From positions 1 to 64,000 of the forward strand of contig JBEWZL010000047.1 in the NCBI GenBank assembly GCA_045837725.1: a stretch of 64,000 nucleotides of DNA. The letters are read 5' to 3'. The notes below the pieces were generated by a model. That model saw only the letters and a list, made by a program, of their open reading frames with translations, had not been told where the DNA came from and ran no database searches. This document shows, piece after piece, positions 58,123 to 64,000 of this stretch. A program made the position numbers and the translations under genes. Numbering within the stretch: the stretch's first letter is position 1; each line of letters begins with the position of its first letter. This DNA is from Vermamoeba vermiformis (lineage: Eukaryota > Tubulinea > Echinamoebida).

Positions 58123-61091
58123 ATGTCTAATATTGGTCATCTTGCTATCTTAGTGCTGCTGAGTACTACCCTGGTGTACTCTCAACAGCTTTCAATCTTC
58201 GTTGCGGTGGACGGATCGGATGCAACTGGTGATGGCTCGATGAATAAACCGTTCCAGACAATTACCGCTGCCAGAGATTATATACGCAGTAATGTCACGA
58301 AAGCGAATTTTAACGGTACGTGAATAAAAGAAATTAAAATGCCTGTTGAAATTAATACTGAATTACGTAATGCAGAGATCAATGTCGAAGTTCGCGGTGG
58401 AATGTATTTCCTTGCCGATACCATTGCATTTACGCAAGAGGACTCTGGCACTAACCAAACATTGGTTCGTTATAGGTAAATATCTTTTTGATTCCATTTT
58501 AAAAATATTGCTAGCGCGGTTAATTTTATTCCGGCTCGCTTTATGAACAATACCAACATAAATCATGTTTTTAATTTTCTACAATTAGGGCATATAATAA
58601 CGAGCAAGTTACTTTGGTTGGAGGTATTTCTCTTGGTGGATGGAGTTCCGTAACAGATTCGGGAGTGCTCAACCGCTTGAAGACCGATGCAAAAACAAAT
58701 GTAAGGCGGTATTACTATAAGCATGTTATGTACGACATTAACAAGTTAAAATTAGGTCAAAGCAGCGTCTTTAGGTGATGCTGATCCGGGTACCTTACAG
58801 AACCGTGGATTTTCCTTCTTTGGAAATTATGCAGCTATGGAATTGTTCTTCAAGACCGATCCAATGACCCTCGCACGATATCCTAATAACGTAAGTATCA
58901 CAATTTGGCTATTTTTAGCTGACAAGCGCAACACAGGATTTTTTGTTGATCTCGGCCGTTACCGGATCAACAGTGCAATTCACTGAAGCCAATAGCAATG
59001 TCGCTAATTGGCAACAAGAAAGCGATCCGTGGGCCTTTGGATACTGGAAGTACGATTGGGCCGATGAGTAAGTATCAACCTATCAAAATGTCAAAAACTT
59101 GATCTTATCCATGAATTGAATCAAACAGCTACGTGAAATTAGATTCATTCAGTGCCAGTGGAAACAACGTGTCATTTCAAGTTGTCGGCGATCAGCCTGG
59201 ATTTGGCATTGGTGCAGATCAGCGATTCTACTTCCAAAACTTCTTGTCTGAACTCGATAGTCCCGGCGAGTACTACATTGACCGTGCTAACAAAAAGATC
59301 TATTTTTGGCCTCCCAGCAACGACTACTCTGACAGCGACTTTATTGTTTCAACCAACGATTACATCTTCAAGTTGAACGACGTGTCATATTTCACTCTCG
59401 AAGGATTTACCATTGAAGCCACTCGCAGATCAGTAAGTTAGTTGGATAAATTACCATAAAAGGAAATAATTGACTTATTAATTTTATTTCTAAGGGCATT
59501 GACGGTCGCGACCTGACTAATGTAAGACCGACGAAATCTCGGCCAAAAATATCCAATTAACATAGGATTTGTACAGGTGACAGTTCGTGGTCTGACTATT
59601 AGAAACACTGGCACTGACGGTGCTGTGTTAGAAGGCCCGAAGAACATTCTTGTCGAGAACTGTGTGGTGAACAATCCAGGTGACCGTGGATTTTCATTCT
59701 ACGGAGGAGACCGTGCCACGTTGACGCGATCAAGTAAGCCTTACGATTACACTGTGATTGCAACCTAACGTGCTTTAGATCATATGGTACGCAATAACAT
59801 TGTGAAAAATTTCAGTCGTTGGTCGAAGACTTACCGACCCGCGTTCAATGTTGATGGCGTTGGTACCACGATTGAGCACAATGAAATGTTCAACGGACCT
59901 CACACTGCGTTGTTGTGGAGCGGCAACTATCACACGATGCAGTACAACATCATTCACGATGTAAGTACGACACTTTTCGAGAGACACTTTTACCTATTGT
60001 ATTTGCAGGTTTGTCGCGAGACTGGTGACGTTGGTGCGTTTTATTCTGGCAGAGATTGGACTCGCCGTGGTAACGTCATCAAGCACAACTTTTTCTAGTA
60101 AGTACAAACGTGTCATCATGGCGTCAAAGTCCTGTACTCACACCGTCGTTACGCACAGCAACATCAATGGTCCTGGTGCTCTTGGTGCCTCAGGCGTTTA
60201 TTTTGACGATCAGTACAGTTCTGGTGACATCATCGGAAACGTCTTTTACAACGTCTATCGCGTACGTAGAAGCTAATTTCTAAATGGCTCTCGTGTTCTC
60301 ATTTTAACTGTCTCGCAGGCGATTCTGATCGGCGGAGGTCGCGACAACAACATCCATTACAATCTGTTCGTTGACTGCCAGACCGGTGTTGCTATTGGTA
60401 AGTCAAAACATGGGTCGAGCGCGGAAATCCAATCCTGAAATTTCGTTTAGACGCTCGTGGATTGGGTCTGTGCGGACCTCAAAATGACGGTACTTTGAAC
60501 ACTAACTTGGACGCCGTGCCCTACAAACAAGAGCCCTGGTTGTCTGCTTTCCCGACTTTAGCAACCATTTTGGATGCAAGTACTGATTGCTTCGAACAAA
60601 CAAATTAATGAAATTGATTCGTGGAATTTAACGCACATTATTTAGAATGAGCCCAACGCGCCTATAGGCAATAACTTTGGTTACAATTTGTTCGTCAACA
60701 TGAGCGACACGTGGAAGTCGTTCTGTCCCGAGGATCAAGTCACGCCGTTCATCAATATGACCGAGAACTGCTTCAATTTGACGCGCGAAGACTTTGTCGA
60801 TGCTAACGGCCTCAACTTTGAGCTCGTGAGTGGTGCGCTGAACAAGTGCTCCAGCTCATTCAGTGCCGTGTACCAGGCCATTCCATTCGATACCATTGGT
60901 GCCCAGAACTTAAGTACGTATTCTATATTATTATATGTTCTGTCTTATTAATCGATGGTGCAGATCAATCGCCTCAAAGCGGATCGGGTCCTTCAGCGTC
61001 TTCAAACACACCGAAAGCAGGTTCATCGGCAGTTAGCAACGCTAGTTCTTTACTCGTTTTTGTAGTTATGCTTGGTATTGGAATGTTTTAA
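58123..61091 (+). CDS. Secreted right-handed beta-helix protein, GPI-anchored
   Basis: Fifteen exons (58123..58315, 58376..58475, 58589..58700, 58756..58890, 58937..59067, 59129..59432, 59495..59521, 59577..59733, 59779..59960, 60009..60097, 60159..60261, 60319..60397, 60451..60575, 60646..60913, 60964..61091) give 710 aa. A signal peptide (LAILVLLSTTLVYSQ) precedes FVAVDGSDATGDGSMNKPFQTI, a start typical of pectate-lyase-like beta-helix enzymes. Repeats such as VTVRGLTIRNTGTDGAVL, ILVENCVVNNPGDRGFSF and NIIHDVCRETGDVGAFYSGRDW build the helix. A Ser-rich linker and a hydrophobic end (LLVFVVMLGIGMF) suggest a GPI anchor. It may be a polysaccharide lyase or hydrolase; the substrate is unknown. 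Exon 13 ends with a GC donor (gat|gcaagt). Confidence 0.88.
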
Positions 61092-61812
61092 AGAAAGTTG
61101 GGTTGAAACAGAAATTTGGTGTATTGTTTTATTCGAGCATTTCGTGACAGCAAATACACATGAAATTTGATACAAACTTCGCTTTAAACCTGGAGGTATG
61201 ACGAGAGTTATAGGCACCTTATCGCGCAAAAATATTTTTTTATTCCGCGGATCGGATCGAGCGATCTTTTTTCCAACTTCTCTTATATGTATATTATTCC
61301 AGCTACAAACAAAAATTAAAATTTGTATTATCTCAGCGTACTTTGGTAGTAATATAGTAATAGCATTTATTTATTATTTTTAAATTGGAATATCCGAAAA
61401 AAAAATTTGCAATTCACTCTTCCGCAACTCATTTTTAGAGCAATTTTCTAATAGAATTTTGATGCAAACGCTGGTTAATTTACAATGGTGAATCTTGGAT
61501 CCACAGATGCGAAGCTATTGACTTGAAGATTTTGGATCAATCTTGATTACAAGTCCAGTGCAGCGAGGGAGAACTGAACAAAGTAACTCATGCCACCGCA
61601 ACAAAACGGCTAGGTCGGCGAAATTAACTCCGCTTTTCTTTCCGCGGCGATTTACTCCTTTTTTGGATTAGAAGAGCTCGCGAACATTGAAGAACCTCGA
61701 GACGCACGGAATTTCCTCTTCGCAATTTCTCCTTGCCAGCTATAAAAGTACTTTGCTCGAGCATTAATCATTCATCAAACAAACAAGAACAACAACTCTA
61801 TTCCAACTTAAA
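61092..61812. other. Intergenic region, promoter of the epimerase gene at its end
   Basis: A 721-bp gap with no supported exon. GATC-rich words (for example around 61240-61270) are frequent. Near its right end is the TATA-like box listed separately. Confidence 0.5.
61741..61748 (+). promoter_or_regulatory. TATA box of the SDR/epimerase gene
   Basis: TATAAAAG is found 72 bp before the ATG at 61813, in a fitting position for a TATA box given a short leader. It is the clearest core promoter element in the window. Confidence 0.55.
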
Positions 61813-63024
61813 ATGTCAACTGTATTCCTCATTGGCGCTGGTTACATCGGCAATGCTGTTGCGATTGCATTAAGGTATCTAAAATATAGCATGAAATTAG
61901 CGTATTAATTCTTTGTTCAGACAAGCTGGCCATCACGTCACCGTTTTGGTGAGATCTGCACCCAAAGCAGCAGAGTTGCTCAAACACGAAATTCGCGTCG
62001 TCGAAGGGCAAGTAAATTATCAAATCTATATACCAGTTACTAATATGAGCATTATAGTGATTTAAAGAATATCCAGACCTTTCAGAAGCAGATCGAAGAA
62101 TCAAGCTACATTATTGACGCTTCTGGTGACATGCAAGCCTGCCATACCTTATTAGCTGCCATCGAGAAAGCTTCCGAAAAGTAAGTCGTGCATTTCTATA
62201 ATATCTGGAAATATCTTTATTCAATTGACCTTTTTTTTAGGGCACCGAGATCGAAAACTTTTGTTTACACTTCCGGTGTTCTCGTGTACGGTGATAACCC
62301 CAACAAAATCCTCGATGAAACATCGCCTGTTGCAGCCAATCTTCACCCGTGGTCAAAGGGCAGATACGAATTTGAGCAAAAAGCGTTGCACTCAAGCCTC
62401 GTGCGCACGGTGATTATTCGACCTGGATTTGTTTACGGCAACAGTTCTGGCGGGTAAGTAACGTTGATATCAATTACAGCCGGGACCTTTAACTTATTGT
62501 TGACATTCAGTCTGGGACACATGGCTTTTGGAGCAGTATTGAAGGGTCAACTTACCATTGTTGGCAACCCTCAAAACAGGTACGCAATTCTTGCAAATAA
62601 GACTTAATATTGATATAATGCTATAGATTCGCCTATTCTCATATCGCTGATCTTGCTGATGGTTATCGACGTGTTGTTGAAGCACCAGTAAGCGTCATCG
62701 ACCGAGAAATTTTCAACATTGTTGACTTCTCACATCCAACCAACGATGAGGTACGAATACAGCTAAAGCTCCTGATTTTTGTAATACTGATACTAATACT
62801 GTATTAAGATGTTGAAGGCTGCCGCGAAGGTTGCTGGCTTCACTGGAAAACCCGAGTACCGCGCTGCGGAATCCGATTTTGAAAAGTTCGCTGATGTCAG
62901 CTGTGCCTGCTCACCACTTAAGACCATGAGACTACTCAACTGGACCCCTCGTCACGTTGGCTTCGTTGAAGAAATTGAGCTCTACTTTAAGGCCTACAAA
63001 GCTGCCTATGGAATTCCCCTGTAA
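61813..63024 (+). CDS. NAD-dependent epimerase/dehydratase (extended SDR family)
   Basis: Seven exons (61813..61874, 61921..62007, 62058..62180, 62241..62453, 62511..62579, 62627..62750, 62809..63024) give 297 aa. The Rossmann start is STVFLIGAGYIGNAVA (GxGxxG). Further marks are TFVYTSGVLVYGDN, RTVIIRPGFVYGNSSG, FAYSHIADLADGYRRV and a C-terminal PLKTMRLLNWTPRH. The usual YxxxK catalytic pair is not clear: near its place is WSKGRYEFEQKAL. So it belongs to the NAD(P)-binding atypical/extended SDR group, and the substrate is unknown. Intron 2 uses a GC donor (gg|gcaagt), the only choice that keeps the frame. It is preceded by a TATA box. Confidence 0.87.
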
Positions 63025-63527
63025 GCAAATAAACTTTAGTTTCATACTAATTGAACAGCAGTCAGAACACTATTCGTCGTCGTTTCGGGTGTATTTAACA
63101 GTGCGTATTCTTTTCGCTTTAAGGGGCGAAGGGGCGAACCGCTTTTCCGCGCGGTGGTGGGTCAGAACAGATCGCGAGATCTGCCACTGTGTCGTGCACG
63201 GGTTTTCACACCACACCGTATCTGTGTCTCTGTTATTTTGTTTTATATACTGATGGATCCATCCGGTTTTTAACGCGCGATCTGGATGGCGCTCCAGGAA
63301 GGTAATTCTATCGTATTTCGCTTTAAGCAGCTCGAATTATGCAAGATTTGTTGGTTTTGTACCTACCTCGTAAATAAGGAACAAAAGTTGGTTTTCATAA
63401 CATAACCTAACATACAAGAGTCCTTTTTGGTTGCAGCGAAGAAAAAATTGATCCAAAAACGGTCTGTTGCGATTTCAATTTTGCTATTTAATCGTGATAT
63501 TGAGACAACACAGAATAGTGAGTTGCA
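63025..63527. other. Intergenic region, no gene seen
   Basis: A 503-bp gap. The first 200 bp are unusually GC-rich for a non-coding region, and 63250-63300 has a GATC-rich inverted repeat (GGATCCATCC ... GGATGG). No exon or RNA gene is supported. Confidence 0.45.
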
Positions 63528-64000
63528 ATGAGAGAGCTGCTGTTCATCACCGTTTTGCTTGCAGCGATATTGAACGTGACTGCGCACTCAAGATTCGTTT
63601 GCCCGACGCCCAGAAGCGATAGCTCCGGTATTAAAACAGTAAGTTCCGTGATTAATTTTAAAATTGTATAATCAATGCACTCTTATGATAAATAACGCTA
63701 ATACTGCAGGATATTAAAATAAAATCTTTGTAATTGAGCTGTAATTTCCGTTTAACTGCCCTAGTAGCAATTATAATAGCAAAAATAATATAATTAATCA
63801 ACCAAGGTATTAAAATTAATTTATGAAGGGACCATGCGGAGATCAAACGAACGACTTCAGCGGACCCGTTACTGAGCTTTCTCCCGGCTGGAATACCTTA
63901 GTCATCGAAGAAACCGTTGTTCATAGTGGTGAGTCATAATTATGGAGTTGATATAAGTGCCAGGCAAGCCGAGATTTATTTTGATACTCGCAGGAGCGCC
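63528..64000 (+). CDS. Secreted copper-oxygenase-like protein, N-terminal part (gene runs off the window)
   Basis: Exons 63528..63638 and 63829..63928, plus a third exon beginning at 63994, are in phase; the gene continues past the window. A signal peptide (LLFITVLLAAILNVTA) is followed at once by HSRFVCPTPRSDSSGIKTGPCG, then LSPGWNTLVIEETVVHSGAP. A His right after the cleavage site and a later VVHSG fit a copper brace like that of LPMO or BIM1-like proteins; the pattern also resembles the SCE4755 polysaccharide-monooxygenase-like family of bacteria, from memory. It probably acts on extracellular polysaccharide, with copper. Only about 72 residues are seen. Confidence 0.65.

Overview
The window is a compact, intron-rich eukaryotic nuclear segment of moderate-to-low GC. 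I count 30 protein-coding genes (the last one cut by the window end), one gene fragment that is clearly a pseudogene, and one tRNA. Exon models were built by hand from reading frame, splice signals and protein similarity. Almost every intron is short (about 45-250 nt), starts GTAAGT or GTACGT and ends TTAG, ATAG or CAG; two introns appear to be GC-AG. Gene content fits a free-living unicellular eukaryote, for example an amoeboid protist: secreted GPI-anchored polysaccharide enzymes, DUF4419 and F-box families, a Crinkler-like NTPase and no multicellular-specific genes. The species is not determined.

Region 0-17 kb is housekeeping on the minus strand, then a rearranged pair. It holds a small Cys-rich surface protein, exportin-7 (15 exons), fibrillarin and eIF4E, then RIO1 kinase divergent from eIF4E. 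After that come two kinase-fold genes with a degenerate catalytic loop. A truncated copy of the RIO1 5' end lies between them, so the layout RIO1 - kinase A - RIO1 fragment - kinase B reads as a tandem duplication followed by a deletion.

Region 17-40 kb is accessory. It has a GT31 glycosyltransferase, three ZZ zinc-finger genes (one fused to another domain) and an F-box/LRR gene whose first exon seems to be only ATG. Two large inverted paralogues of about 1,225 aa combine kelch, DUF4419 and LRR regions with identical exon structure. Between and around them are F-box genes, a SAM-like protein, a GPATCH8 homologue and an F-box protein with a multi-pass membrane tail.

Region 41-64 kb is rich in secreted and membrane proteins: a fasciclin protein, a GH5 glucanase with GPI tail, an intronless BCS1-like AAA ATPase, and a 21-exon GH38 alpha-mannosidase with a C-terminal membrane anchor and a tRNA-Phe gene inside one intron. 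It continues with a TMEM97/EXPERA protein, a coiled-coil protein, the Crinkler-like NTPase, a beta-helix GPI protein, an SDR-type epimerase and the start of a copper-oxygenase-like secreted protein.

Many genes sit head-to-head with 130-350 bp between starts, so shared promoters are likely. No CRISPR array, rRNA, LTR element or virus-like element was seen.
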